A stretch of 64,000 bases of DNA from Planctomycetota bacterium. GTDB taxonomy: Bacteria > Planctomycetota > Phycisphaerae > SM23-33. A program made the translations under genes and the position numbers. Where the stretch lies: positions 62,001 through 126,000 of the forward strand of contig JAKJER010000005.1 of assembly GCA_022705325.1 (NCBI GenBank), read 5' to 3'. The notes under the pieces were generated by a model. The model was not told where the DNA came from and ran no database searches. It saw nothing but the letters and a program-made list of their open reading frames with translations. The first letter of the stretch is position 1, and each line of letters begins with the position of its first letter. Below, piece after piece: positions 1 through 8,612 of the stretch.

Positions 1-463
1 CGTCCACCACGAAGATCGAGTGCGCGTCGCCTTCGGCCTTGGGTCCCAACTCGACGTAGTAGTACTGGGCGGGGTCCTGGTAGGCGAACGCCACCACCAG
101 CGAACGATGGTCGCTGGGGGGCGAGGTCGACTGCATCCGCAGGTCCAGCACGAAGCTCTTGAAGTAGTTCTCGCTCAGGAACGCCAGGTGCCGCGGCGAA
201 GGTACGGGCGGCTTGTACTTGCCGGGCTTGTGCAGCGAGAGGAACTTGTTGCCGCCGGCCGACGCGATCTTCCAACTGCCCGCGTCCAGCGGCTTCCATG
301 GACCCAGGTCCGTGGCCTGCTGGAAGTCTTCCTTATAGGCCGGCGCGAACTTCTCGATCTCCTTGCGACTGAACGCCGGACCTTCGGGGCCCGGGACCGA
401 TTCGCACGAGCAAAGCAGAAGACAAGCAAAGCCCAGTAATCCTGCTATCGCAATCCGTCGCAT
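1..463 (-). CDS. Exported lipoprotein with beta-sandwich-like body (3' end beyond left edge)
   Basis: The frame is open from an ATG at 463 to the left edge, so the C-terminus is missing. The first 20 residues form a signal peptide ending in LLLCSC, which is close to a lipobox and suggests a lipoprotein. The visible 154 residues contain an FKSFVLDLRMQ stretch and an AYQDPAQYYYVELGPKAEGD stretch. These read like the concanavalin-type beta sandwich of DUF1080/LamG-like planctomycete proteins, with strands describing a coating of a carbohydrate ligand. Function is not assigned. The gene is read away from the hydrolase at 640-1755 on the same strand, about 180 bases downstream of that gene's stop. 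Confidence 0.6.
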   Translation of the reverse strand, partial: MRRIAIAGLLGFACLLLCSCESVPGPEGPAFSRKEIEKFAPAYKEDFQQATDLGPWKPLDAGSWKIASAGGNKFLSLHKPGKYKPPVPSPRHLAFLSENYFKSFVLDLRMQSTSPPSDHRSLVVAFAYQDPAQYYYVELGPKAEGDAHSIFVVD

Positions 464-639
464 GATCCTGATCTCCGTCGGCCGGGCGCGCTGGCCCGGC
501 GGCGCTGTAGGTATTCTATCGAAAAAAGTCGGCGGTCAGGTTGAGGGAATCCCAAGGTTCTGTGTCCCTGACATCATCCCCGGCGGCCGGCGCCAGGCGC
601 AGGGCGGCGAATGCGTTTCGGGCCGGCGTGCGCGGCCCG

Positions 640-1755
640 TCACCGGAGGGCGCCCGCCACCGCCTTGAAGAACGCGTCCCAGACGCCGTCCTCCACGTTG
701 CCGTCCAGCCCGAGGCGGACGATCACCATGTCCCACTCGGGCACGACGAAGCAGTGGTTGTTGTTGTACCCGCTGGCCGCGAAGGTCCCCGGCGGCGCGG
801 AGGGCCATTTCCGCGCGCCCGAAGGGAGCTTGCCGTTCACCCACCAGTTGAAGCCGTACACGCCCGAGCCCTTGATGTGGCACTGAGGCTGGCCCGGGGG
901 CGTCAGCGCGGGCACCTGCACGGCCGTCGCCTGCTCCACCCACTTCGGGCTGATCAGCGCCCGGCCGTCCCATCGCCCGCGGTTGAGGAACAGGTGCCCG
1001 AGGCGGGCCAGCTCGCGGGCGGAGATCTGCACGTGCTTGTTGCCGTTGCCCGAGCCCCCGTTGACCGTCAGGCCGTCCATCTTGCCGAAGTCGCCCCACT
1101 TCCAGCGTCGGGCGTTCATGCCGATCGGCTCGGCGATGCGCCGGCGGAACACCTCCTGCATGGGCTCGCCCGCGATCCGCGTCAGCACCAGGCCCAGCTC
1201 GTTCATGGCCGAGTCCCAGTAGGCGTACCTCGAGCCGGGCGGCGTGAAGAGCGGAGAATCGCCGGGCAGAGACCACGTGGAACTGGGCCCGTGGATGTAC
1301 GTGCCCTGGGGCTCGTCGCCCACGGCCCGATAGCCGCTGGTCATCGTCGTGAAGTGGCGCAGGGTCACTTCAGGATACGCCGCCTTCAGGGCCGGCACGT
1401 GGAGGCAGGCCCGGGTGTCCAGCGTGCACTTGCCATCGTCGATCAGCAGGCCCAGCACGGTGCTGGTGAACGACTTGGTCGCCGACCATACGCCGTGGAC
1501 CTTGTCGATGTCGGCGCCCTTCCAGATCAGGACCCCGCGCCGGACGATCACCATCTCGCTCGTGCCGTCGCGCCCGAGCCTGGCCTTCAGGTCCGCCACC
1601 GCCCGGGCGAGTCGGCCCGGGTCCACGCCCTGGGCCTGCGGCGGGGCCTCCTGCCAGTCTCGACCGGGAAAGGCCATCGGCCCGGCGGCAAGCGGGGGGA
1701 CCGACAGCAGACACAGGACCGCTGCGCCGAGGAACGCTTGGACAGGCTTGTTCAT
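640..1755 (-). CDS. Exported serine hydrolase of the beta-lactamase (class C/PBP4-like) family
   Basis: 371 residues with a signal peptide (about 1-24). The active-site SxxK is SATK at residues 91-94, inside WSATKSFTSTVLG. A YAYWDSAMN stretch sits where the family has its Tyr-x-Asn motif, and GYNNNHCFVVPEWD is the likely third motif region. Members of this family hydrolyse esters, amides or peptidoglycan peptides in the periplasm. Substrate cannot be told, and true beta-lactamase activity is not implied. AAGGA lies 9 bases before the ATG. It is a clear paralogue of the protein at 8613-9788. It follows the S15 hydrolase gene on the same strand with a short gap, so co-transcription is plausible. 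Confidence 0.85.
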   Translation of the reverse strand: MNKPVQAFLGAAVLCLLSVPPLAAGPMAFPGRDWQEAPPQAQGVDPGRLARAVADLKARLGRDGTSEMVIVRRGVLIWKGADIDKVHGVWSATKSFTSTVLGLLIDDGKCTLDTRACLHVPALKAAYPEVTLRHFTTMTSGYRAVGDEPQGTYIHGPSSTWSLPGDSPLFTPPGSRYAYWDSAMNELGLVLTRIAGEPMQEVFRRRIAEPIGMNARRWKWGDFGKMDGLTVNGGSGNGNKHVQISARELARLGHLFLNRGRWDGRALISPKWVEQATAVQVPALTPPGQPQCHIKGSGVYGFNWWVNGKLPSGARKWPSAPPGTFAASGYNNNHCFVVPEWDMVIVRLGLDGNVEDGVWDAFFKAVAGALR

Positions 1756-1804
1756 GCTGACGATCCTTGCCGCCGTTTCGCGAAGCCGCGAGCGCCGGCC
1801 TGCG

Positions 1805-3583
1805 CTACGGGTAATCGATGCTCGCGCCGGGCGCGATCACGGGCAGCAGCAGCCGCGAGGGGTGCTGCTTCGACAGGTGGACGGTCTGGTTGGCCACGGG
1901 GGCCTTCTCGTACGACATCACCGGCTCGTACGAGTTGGGATGCACCTCGTAGCGCGGGTGGTTGGAGCTGGCGACGTGGACGGCGATGCGGTGGCCCTTG
2001 TTGAAGATCAGGGCCGTGCTCCACAGGTCGATCGTGAGCTTGTAGACCTTCTCCTTCTCCAGGGGCTCGCCCTTGTCCAGGCCCTTGTGGTATCGGGCCA
2101 TGATGGCGGAGTCCTGCACGAGGGCCTCGTAACCGTCGGGGTAGACGTCGATGAGCTTGGCCATGAAGGTGGTGTCGGGGACGTCGGTGGAGATGAACAA
2201 CTCCAGCGTGATGCGCCCCGTGACTTCCAGCGGCTGGAGGAGCGGGTCGCTCTGGAAGCGGAGGATGTCCTGTCGCGAGGCGAGGCCCCTCTGGTCCATG
2301 GGTCCCTTGGGCAGGTAGAGGTTGGCCCCGCCGACGGTGGGCACCGGGTCTTGCGGGTCGTACTTGTAGGCGAGCTTGCCGGCCTGTCTGGGCAGGTTGA
2401 CGTCGAGGCCTCCGCCGCTGTTGAGGTAGTAGGAGCGGAGGGTGTGGGGGATGGGCCATGTGCGGGACTGCTTCCAGCAGTTGCCCGGCGCGCCGGGCGT
2501 GCGGGCGTCGCCCATGAGGTAATAGAGGACCGGCGGCATGGGCGCGACTTCCCGCTTGGAGTTGATCAGGAAGTGCAGCATCCAGTCCATCAGCCGGTCG
2601 GCCGGGCGGGCGTTGGGCGGATAGCTCAGGCCCGAGAGGTTTCCGTGCCCGAACCCGCCGACCGCGATTCGCACGCCGCCTCGCCGCTGGAGGGCCTCGA
2701 AGTCGTCCAGCGCCGATTGCAGGAAGATGTCGTACCACCCGGCCTGGTCGTACAGGGCCACGCGGTTGCCGGCGACGTTGGCGGCCATCGAGCCCTTGCG
2801 GGCCCTCTCGTCGTAGGGTTGGGTGCGGGGCTTGGGCCACTGGGCCACCTTGACGCCCCGCTCGCGGAGCCAGCGGTCGTGCATGTTCGCGCGCAGGACC
2901 CCGCCGCTGTAGGCGCAGTGGAGGTAGACGTCGCTGGCGGCCACGCTGGAGGCGGCGCAGACCAGGTGGGGGGGCTTGGCCATCATGGCGTGCTTGGCGG
3001 CGATGCCCGGGCCCGACGCGCCCGTGATAGCCACCTTGCCCGTGCACCAGCTCTGTTTGGCGACCCACTCGACGGTGTCGTAGCCGTCGTTCATCTCGTC
3101 CTCGAAGAGGGTGAACGTCCCCTCGGATTCGCCCAGCCCGCGCATGTCCTGGCTGACCACGGCGCAGGGCACGGCCAGCGCCGCCGGCACCGCCACGCGC
3201 ATGGCTCCCTTGCGCCCGTAGGGCGTTCGGTAGACGATGGCCGGATAGGGCCCCGGGCCCGGGGGCACCCAGATGTCGGTCGCGAGCTTCACCCCGTCGC
3301 GCATGGCGACCTTGATGGTGTGGACCTTGCCCTTCTGGCCCGTGGCGTCGGGGATGGGTTTTCGCTTCTCGGACTCGACCTTCTTCTTGTAGGCCTTGGC
3401 CTCGCTCTCGGTGAGCACGCCGTCGCGGTTGGCATCGGCGCCGGGGAACAGCCGCAGGGCCGCCCGCAGCAGCGGATCGGTCCGGGAGGTCTTCTCCACC
3501 ACCTCCGCCCGCGCCGCCAGGTGCACCCACGCCACCGCCAGCAGAACGGCCGCCCATTGCCATCGTTTCCTGTGCGCCATCAT
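1805..3583 (-). CDS. Exported CocE/NonD-family (X-Pro dipeptidyl-peptidase S15-like) hydrolase with an EF-hand
   Basis: 592 residues. A signal peptide (about 1-26) is followed by a calcium-type EF-hand loop at residues 50-61 (DANRDGVLTESE). The alpha/beta-hydrolase domain starts near residue 88 (VAMRDGVKLATDIWVP). The likely nucleophile is Ser190 in TGASGPG, followed by a GWYDIF segment and a probable catalytic His in GGFGHGN. The C-terminal third (LEVTGRITLELFISTDVPDT) is the jelly-roll domain of the S15/CocE family. Such enzymes cleave acyl or X-Pro bonds; the substrate is unknown. The EF-hand in front of the hydrolase is the unusual part and suggests calcium binding outside the cytoplasm. 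It is transcribed in the same direction as the beta-lactamase-family gene after it. Confidence 0.82.
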   Translation of the reverse strand: MMAHRKRWQWAAVLLAVAWVHLAARAEVVEKTSRTDPLLRAALRLFPGADANRDGVLTESEAKAYKKKVESEKRKPIPDATGQKGKVHTIKVAMRDGVKLATDIWVPPGPGPYPAIVYRTPYGRKGAMRVAVPAALAVPCAVVSQDMRGLGESEGTFTLFEDEMNDGYDTVEWVAKQSWCTGKVAITGASGPGIAAKHAMMAKPPHLVCAASSVAASDVYLHCAYSGGVLRANMHDRWLRERGVKVAQWPKPRTQPYDERARKGSMAANVAGNRVALYDQAGWYDIFLQSALDDFEALQRRGGVRIAVGGFGHGNLSGLSYPPNARPADRLMDWMLHFLINSKREVAPMPPVLYYLMGDARTPGAPGNCWKQSRTWPIPHTLRSYYLNSGGGLDVNLPRQAGKLAYKYDPQDPVPTVGGANLYLPKGPMDQRGLASRQDILRFQSDPLLQPLEVTGRITLELFISTDVPDTTFMAKLIDVYPDGYEALVQDSAIMARYHKGLDKGEPLEKEKVYKLTIDLWSTALIFNKGHRIAVHVASSNHPRYEVHPNSYEPVMSYEKAPVANQTVHLSKQHPSRLLLPVIAPGASIDYP

Positions 3584-3732
3584 CGACTCCTCGTCCGAAG
3601 GGTCAGCTTTCCTCCTGACTATACCCGCCGATCGCCCCAGGCGTTACAATTCCTCTGATCGGCCGACGGGGCCGCGGAACGCCAACGTTTCTGGCGTCGA
3701 GGCCCGGCGCCATGGCTCGCGGGAGAACCACG

Positions 3733-4302
3733 ATGAGCGACAGCGGATCAACAGCAGGCGGCGGGCGGTGGTATCCGCTGGCGCCGATGGATCGGATGTT
3801 CCAGGTGATGACGTGGCTCCTGCTGGTTCTGATGGCCGTGCTGGCAGGGGGGTTCGCCATCGCAGCCGCGCTGGAGCCGGAAGCCTGGGTGGGAATCCCG
3901 GTGACGCTCTCCATCGCGCTGGTGGTGGCCGGCGTCTGGTATTACGCGCGCCCGAGCGGGTTCGAGGTTACGAGTGACCGCCTGTACATCCGCTTCCCCC
4001 TTCGGACCAGGGAAGTGCCGCTTTCGGGCGTCGTGCAGGCCGGGCGGATCACCAAGGACGAGATGGGCCTCGCGCTGCGACTCTGGGGTGCGGGCGGATT
4101 GTGGGGCGGGTTCGGCCTGATGTGGTCCCGCAACGTGGGCAAGTTCGACGCGTACGTCTCGAACCTTCACCGCATGGTCCGCGTCGACCGGCGCGACGGG
4201 CGGCCGCTGGTCATTTCGCCAGCCGATCCCGACGCCTTCGTGGCGGAACTGCAGTCACGCCTGGAGCCAGAGCCCACCCCAGGAGAAAGAGAACCACTGT
4301 GA
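3733..4302 (+). CDS. Membrane protein with bacterial PH domain
   Basis: 189 residues from the ATG at 3733, which has GGGAG about 8 bases upstream; an earlier in-frame ATG at 3712 lacks such a site. Two membrane segments lie near residues 22-45 and 50-67 (VMTWLLLVLMAVLAGGFAI and VTLSIALVVAGVWYYA). A soluble part follows, beginning FEVTSDRLYIRFPLRTREVPLSGV, which matches the bacterial PH (bPH2/DUF304-like) pattern. The family is common and its function is mostly unknown. The gene stands alone on this strand between two minus-strand blocks and converges on the TIR-WD40 gene. Confidence 0.7.
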   Translation: MSDSGSTAGGGRWYPLAPMDRMFQVMTWLLLVLMAVLAGGFAIAAALEPEAWVGIPVTLSIALVVAGVWYYARPSGFEVTSDRLYIRFPLRTREVPLSGVVQAGRITKDEMGLALRLWGAGGLWGGFGLMWSRNVGKFDAYVSNLHRMVRVDRRDGRPLVISPADPDAFVAELQSRLEPEPTPGEREPL

Positions 4303-4455
4303 TCTCTGTCTGGTTGCCCTTTGGTTGGCGGATCTCTGGGCGAGAGGCAGTGCTTGCTCCAGCAGGGGCCCTGAAGCGGTGGGTTCAGTCCTCGTGCGTG
4401 CATAAGACCCCGACACCCAATGGGGCACCACAGGGGCTGTCAACGGCAATGCCGA

Positions 4456-7179
4456 TCAGTTGGCTTCGGCCGCTGTGGCGCCCGCGGCCGCACGGAACTG
4501 GCTTGCCTCCCAGACCCTCAATGCCCTATCCCAGTCGCCCGTCGCAATTGTCCTGCCATCTGGACTGAAGGCCACGCACTGGACCGCAGCATCCTTCGTT
4601 CGCAAGACAAACATCTCACGCCCACTGAGGGCATCCCATATCCTCCGCGTCGCATCTTGACCGACTGATACGATTCGCTTTCCGTCCGGGCTGAAGGCTG
4701 CGCCTCTGACTGTACCGTCATGCCCACGCAGAGTGAGTACGTTCACCCCTGTGGCGGCATCCCACAACCTCACAGTCCCGTCACTGCTCGCCGAGGCGAT
4801 ACGTCCGCCATCCGGGCTATACGCCGCACTGCACACCCATCCGGTATGTCCAGTGAATGTCTGAATGCCACTGCCGGTGGAGGCGTCCCATACTCTGAGG
4901 GTCTTGTCGCCGCTGGCAGACACGATCCGCTTGCCGTCCGGGCTGAACGCCACGCTGGTAACGTCATCGCCATGTCCCGGCATGGCAAATACTTCGCTTC
5001 CATTCATTGCATCCCAGAGCTTGACGGTCCTGTCCCCGCCTCCGGACACAATTCGCTTTCCGTCCGGGCTGATGGCAACGCCGTATACGCCATCCTGATG
5101 CCTGCCTATAGTCCGCGGCTGGCCGGGAGCCGAGGTATTCCACACCTTTACCGTTCCGTCATAGCTCCCGGATACCAGCAGTCCGGAGTCCGGGGTGAAC
5201 GCGACCGTTTGCACCACTTGGGTATGTCCTTCCAGAGTGATGCTGTTCTGCCACGACTGGGTACTCCACAATCTCACACTCGTATCTTCGCCCGCGGACG
5301 CCAGCCATTTGCCGTCCGGGCTGAATACCACGCCCTTGATCAGCCCTCCTTTGCCCCCCCGGAGTTCACGACATTCCCGCCCGGCAGTGGCCGACCATAA
5401 TTTGACTGTCCCGTCCGCACTCCCTGAGATGACTCTCTCTCCGTCGGGGCTAAACGCCACGTCGTTCACGCCGCCCGCGTGGCCGCGGAGAACGAGAATG
5501 ACTTCCCCGCTCAGAGCATTCCAGATTCGCACAGAACGATCATCGCCGCCCGATGCAATCCGCTTGCCGTCCCGACTGAAAGCTACCGCGACGACGTCGC
5601 CTTCGTGTCCGTAAAGCTCGCGCAGTTCTGCACCGTTGGTTGCGTCAGTCAGGTTCACCACGTTGAAGAAACTCCCAGACGCAATCCGCCCACCGTCGGG
5701 ACTGAGTGCCACGTGAAGGAATTCAGAAGAAGCGGCCACCGCCTTGATCCGATTCTGCCCCACGGCAATGACCTTGCCGGTCGTCAAGTCCCACACCTTG
5801 ACTCTTCCATGGCAGTCAAGAGAAGCCAGTCTCTTGCCCCCGGGTCCGAATGCGATGCTCACCGTCGAAGGGTCCGGGAGAATCCATTCCAATGCATGGG
5901 AGGCTTTATCCCAGATTCGTACCGTCTCATCGTCGCTAGCTGCCCCCAGATACTTGCCGTCCGGACTGAACGCAATGGCTCTCGGGAGGGCCTTGGATCC
6001 GGCAAGAGCGGAGGCCTGTCGGCGTGCGTCGACATTCCATATCTTGATGCTTCCATCCGTGCTTCCGGTGGCGAGTTCGCCACTGTTCGGGTCAAACGCA
6101 ATTCCGGCGTTTCCCGCATATGCGACCACGCCGTCCTTCTCATAGATGGGCTTGCGCGGGGCGCCGAAGGCGGCAATCTCGGACATACTGTTCAAGTCCC
6201 AGACCTTAACGAGCAGGTCAGCGCCAATCGCTGCGACTCGCTTCCCATCCTCGCTATACGCCACACCCCACACCGGAGTCTTGTGTCCGGCAAAGGTCAT
6301 GAGGTCCAGGTGGCAGATGCGTTTCAAATAGCCCCACTCCCAATTGCGTAGCTCCGGAACGCATTGCGACAGAACCTGCTCGGCGTTGCTGACGTCATTG
6401 TCTCGCCATTTTTCCCAGGCGATGGAGATCTGACTGGCATACAGATTCTCCTCGGCATTCTTCCGTGCAATCGTCTCCTTCTGCCGGGCGGACACGGCTT
6501 GTTGTTTCTGGACCATCGCCTCGCGCTGCCGGGAATCTGCCATGGCTTTCTGATAGAAGGCATAGACAGACAGAAACCCCATTACGGTCAGGAGGACTGT
6601 GGCCAGTACCGCGAAGTAACTGAGCCGGCGGATACGACGATGGCTGTCCCGTTGCCTAAGCGAGTCAAACCTGATCCCGAGCATCCCCGCCAGGAGCTTG
6701 AGCTTCGCATTCGTCTTCCCGTCGGCTTCCGATCGCGCATCGGCTGCCAATGGCTCGGTCGTTCGGAGCGCCTCCGGGAAGCACTCGCGATCGTCTCCGG
6801 CATTCGGGAGACCGTCCACGATCAGGGCGAGTATGCGGTTGTGACGTTTGAAACGCTGAAAAGTCGAAATCTCTTTGTTGACCCACTGGGAGCGTGCGGC
6901 ATTGGGCGAGCAGATTACAATGAGATAGCGCGAGGCGAGAAGTGCCTCTTGTATTTCTCGACCCAAGGCGGGAGCCGCCGGGAGTTCATCACGATCACGG
7001 AAGAGAGGGTGAAAGCGCTTGGGGGCGGGATGTCCGGCCGGTGTGGGATGACTGACGAATTGGGACGGGATCCCATAGCTCTCAATGGCTCGGTGCAGCC
7101 ATTTCGCCCATTTCTTGTCCTTACTGCTGTAGCTGATAAAGGCCCAGTATCTGTACGTGAAAGACGTGGACTGGCTCAT
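4456..7179 (-). CDS. TIR domain - transmembrane - coiled coil - 14 x WD40 protein
   Basis: 907 residues. The TIR domain spans about residues 10-125 (YWAFISYSSKDKKWAKWLHR, then LFRDRDELP, then SQWVNKEIS). Glu103 in SQWVNKE sits where catalytic TIR NADases keep their glutamate. A single membrane segment (about 188-208) is followed by a charged coiled-coil stretch (about 210-245). From about residue 295 to the end I count 14 WD40 repeats, most with SPDGKRI and a WD or WN end, enough for two seven-bladed propellers. TIR enzymes of this type cleave NAD+ on activation; WD40 arrays sense or scaffold. The gene is AT-richer than its neighbours and has no obvious operon partner, which fits horizontal transfer. 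A defence or signalling role is inference. Confidence 0.85.
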   Translation of the reverse strand: MSQSTSFTYRYWAFISYSSKDKKWAKWLHRAIESYGIPSQFVSHPTPAGHPAPKRFHPLFRDRDELPAAPALGREIQEALLASRYLIVICSPNAARSQWVNKEISTFQRFKRHNRILALIVDGLPNAGDDRECFPEALRTTEPLAADARSEADGKTNAKLKLLAGMLGIRFDSLRQRDSHRRIRRLSYFAVLATVLLTVMGFLSVYAFYQKAMADSRQREAMVQKQQAVSARQKETIARKNAEENLYASQISIAWEKWRDNDVSNAEQVLSQCVPELRNWEWGYLKRICHLDLMTFAGHKTPVWGVAYSEDGKRVAAIGADLLVKVWDLNSMSEIAAFGAPRKPIYEKDGVVAYAGNAGIAFDPNSGELATGSTDGSIKIWNVDARRQASALAGSKALPRAIAFSPDGKYLGAASDDETVRIWDKASHALEWILPDPSTVSIAFGPGGKRLASLDCHGRVKVWDLTTGKVIAVGQNRIKAVAASSEFLHVALSPDGGRIASGSFFNVVNLTDATNGAELRELYGHEGDVVAVAFSRDGKRIASGGDDRSVRIWNALSGEVILVLRGHAGGVNDVAFSPDGERVISGSADGTVKLWSATAGRECRELRGGKGGLIKGVVFSPDGKWLASAGEDTSVRLWSTQSWQNSITLEGHTQVVQTVAFTPDSGLLVSGSYDGTVKVWNTSAPGQPRTIGRHQDGVYGVAISPDGKRIVSGGGDRTVKLWDAMNGSEVFAMPGHGDDVTSVAFSPDGKRIVSASGDKTLRVWDASTGSGIQTFTGHTGWVCSAAYSPDGGRIASASSDGTVRLWDAATGVNVLTLRGHDGTVRGAAFSPDGKRIVSVGQDATRRIWDALSGREMFVLRTKDAAVQCVAFSPDGRTIATGDWDRALRVWEASQFRAAAGATAAEAN

Positions 7180-7277
7180 ACTTCAGCACTCCTCGGAACA
7201 CGCTCTTCCTGTCACGCGTTGGCCCGCGAGCCTCGAAGATGACCGTCTTCTTCAACCGGTAGCTGACAGGGCGCGCC

Positions 7278-8516
7278 TCACGCCAGGATCTGATGCGCCT
7301 CTCGGAGCTTGGCCATGACGGCCAGGCCGTTGGGACAGGCCTTCTCGCAGGCGCCGCAGGCGATGCAGGCGTCGGCCTGTCGGCCGCAGCCCAGGGCGGC
7401 GTAGTACTCGCGGGCGTCGGCGCGGTGCCCGTAGTTCTGGTAGTACATGCGGTAGCGGAGGATGTCCGCGATCGGCAGGCCGGCCGGGCAGGAGGCTGCG
7501 CACGTCTCGCACATGCGGCAGTAGTCGGCGGTGGCGGCGGCGGCGTACTGCTCCAGCAGGCGTTCGTGACGGCGGGTGAGCTTGCGCCCGACGGCCTGGC
7601 AGTCGTCGACCACGTCGTTGACGGCGTTGAAGCCGACGATCGCGCACGAGACGTTGGGGTTCTTGAGCACCCACATCAGGAAGGCCTGGTAGAGGTTGGC
7701 CTTGCCGAACTCCTTCAACTCGCCCAGCAGCTTGCTCACCTTGGGGTCGTCGGCGTTCTTGGCCCAGTTGGGGACGAAGTGCCCGGTCATGGGCTTGATG
7801 ACCATTACGCCCACGTCTTTCTTCCTGCACAGCTTCAAGAGGTCCTCCGTGCCGGGGCGGTCGGTCTGCTCGGTCCACTTGGCCAGGTTCATGTAGTTGT
7901 ACGGCTGGAGCAGGAAGTCCAGCACGCCGGCCTCGACCTGCGGGCGATGCTTGGCGGGCACGTGGATGCTCTCGCCGATGAAGCGGATCTTGCCCTGCTG
8001 CTTGAGCTTGCCGGCCGCCTCCAGGAACTCCTCGCGCCAGCCGCCGTGGCAGAAGTAGCCGTCGATCACGTCGGTCTGGAAGCGCTGGAGGCTCCGCTCG
8101 CACTCGGCGATGATCTTCTCGGGCGTCTTGGCGCCGCTGGCGGTGAAGATGTACGCCTCCTTGCGCCGCCCCTTCAGCGCCCGCCCGAGGATCTCTTCGG
8201 TGTCGTGGTAGCTGGCGGAGGTGGCCACGAAGTTGCCCCCGTGCTCCAGCAGCTTGTGGACGATCGCGGGCAGTTCCTCACGGTAACGGTTGAACAGCGT
8301 CTCGCCGAGCTGCCTGGATCTCAGCCCGCTGGCGCAGCCCAGGCCGATCTCGGAAATCTTCAACCCGGTCCGCCCCAGGCGGCGATACTTCATGCCGCCC
8401 GCGCCGCTCGTCTGGGCCCCCTGCGCCGCCGACCCGCACGCCGCCACACCGGCGGCCGCCGAGGCCGTCTCCAGAAACTCCCGACGCGTCAGCTTTCGCT
8501 TCTCTTGTCCGGACAT
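7278..8516 (-). CDS. Tat-exported aldo/keto reductase with C-terminal 2[4Fe-4S] ferredoxin domain
   Basis: 412 residues. The N-terminus carries a twin-arginine signal (RREFLETASAAAGVAACG). The reductase barrel runs from about residue 42 (MKYRRLGRTGLKISEIGLG) to about 310. The usual tetrad Asp and Tyr are partly changed: the family's DTA..YG appears here as ATSASYHDTEE. The C-terminus holds two iron-sulphur motifs, CRMCETCAASCPAG and CIACGACEKACPNG. This AKR-plus-ferredoxin design is common in planctomycetes and anaerobes; electrons probably enter through the clusters rather than from NADPH alone. GGGAG lies just before the ATG. Substrate unknown. Confidence 0.85.
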   Translation of the reverse strand: MSGQEKRKLTRREFLETASAAAGVAACGSAAQGAQTSGAGGMKYRRLGRTGLKISEIGLGCASGLRSRQLGETLFNRYREELPAIVHKLLEHGGNFVATSASYHDTEEILGRALKGRRKEAYIFTASGAKTPEKIIAECERSLQRFQTDVIDGYFCHGGWREEFLEAAGKLKQQGKIRFIGESIHVPAKHRPQVEAGVLDFLLQPYNYMNLAKWTEQTDRPGTEDLLKLCRKKDVGVMVIKPMTGHFVPNWAKNADDPKVSKLLGELKEFGKANLYQAFLMWVLKNPNVSCAIVGFNAVNDVVDDCQAVGRKLTRRHERLLEQYAAAATADYCRMCETCAASCPAGLPIADILRYRMYYQNYGHRADAREYYAALGCGRQADACIACGACEKACPNGLAVMAKLREAHQILA

Positions 8517-8612
8517 GTCGCTCTCCCGCAGGGTCCACGTGGGCCGCCGCTACAGTAGGTTAACGCAGGAAGGCCGTCAAGCTTTGTGAAGGCCCGGCTG
8601 GCACTGAGGGGC

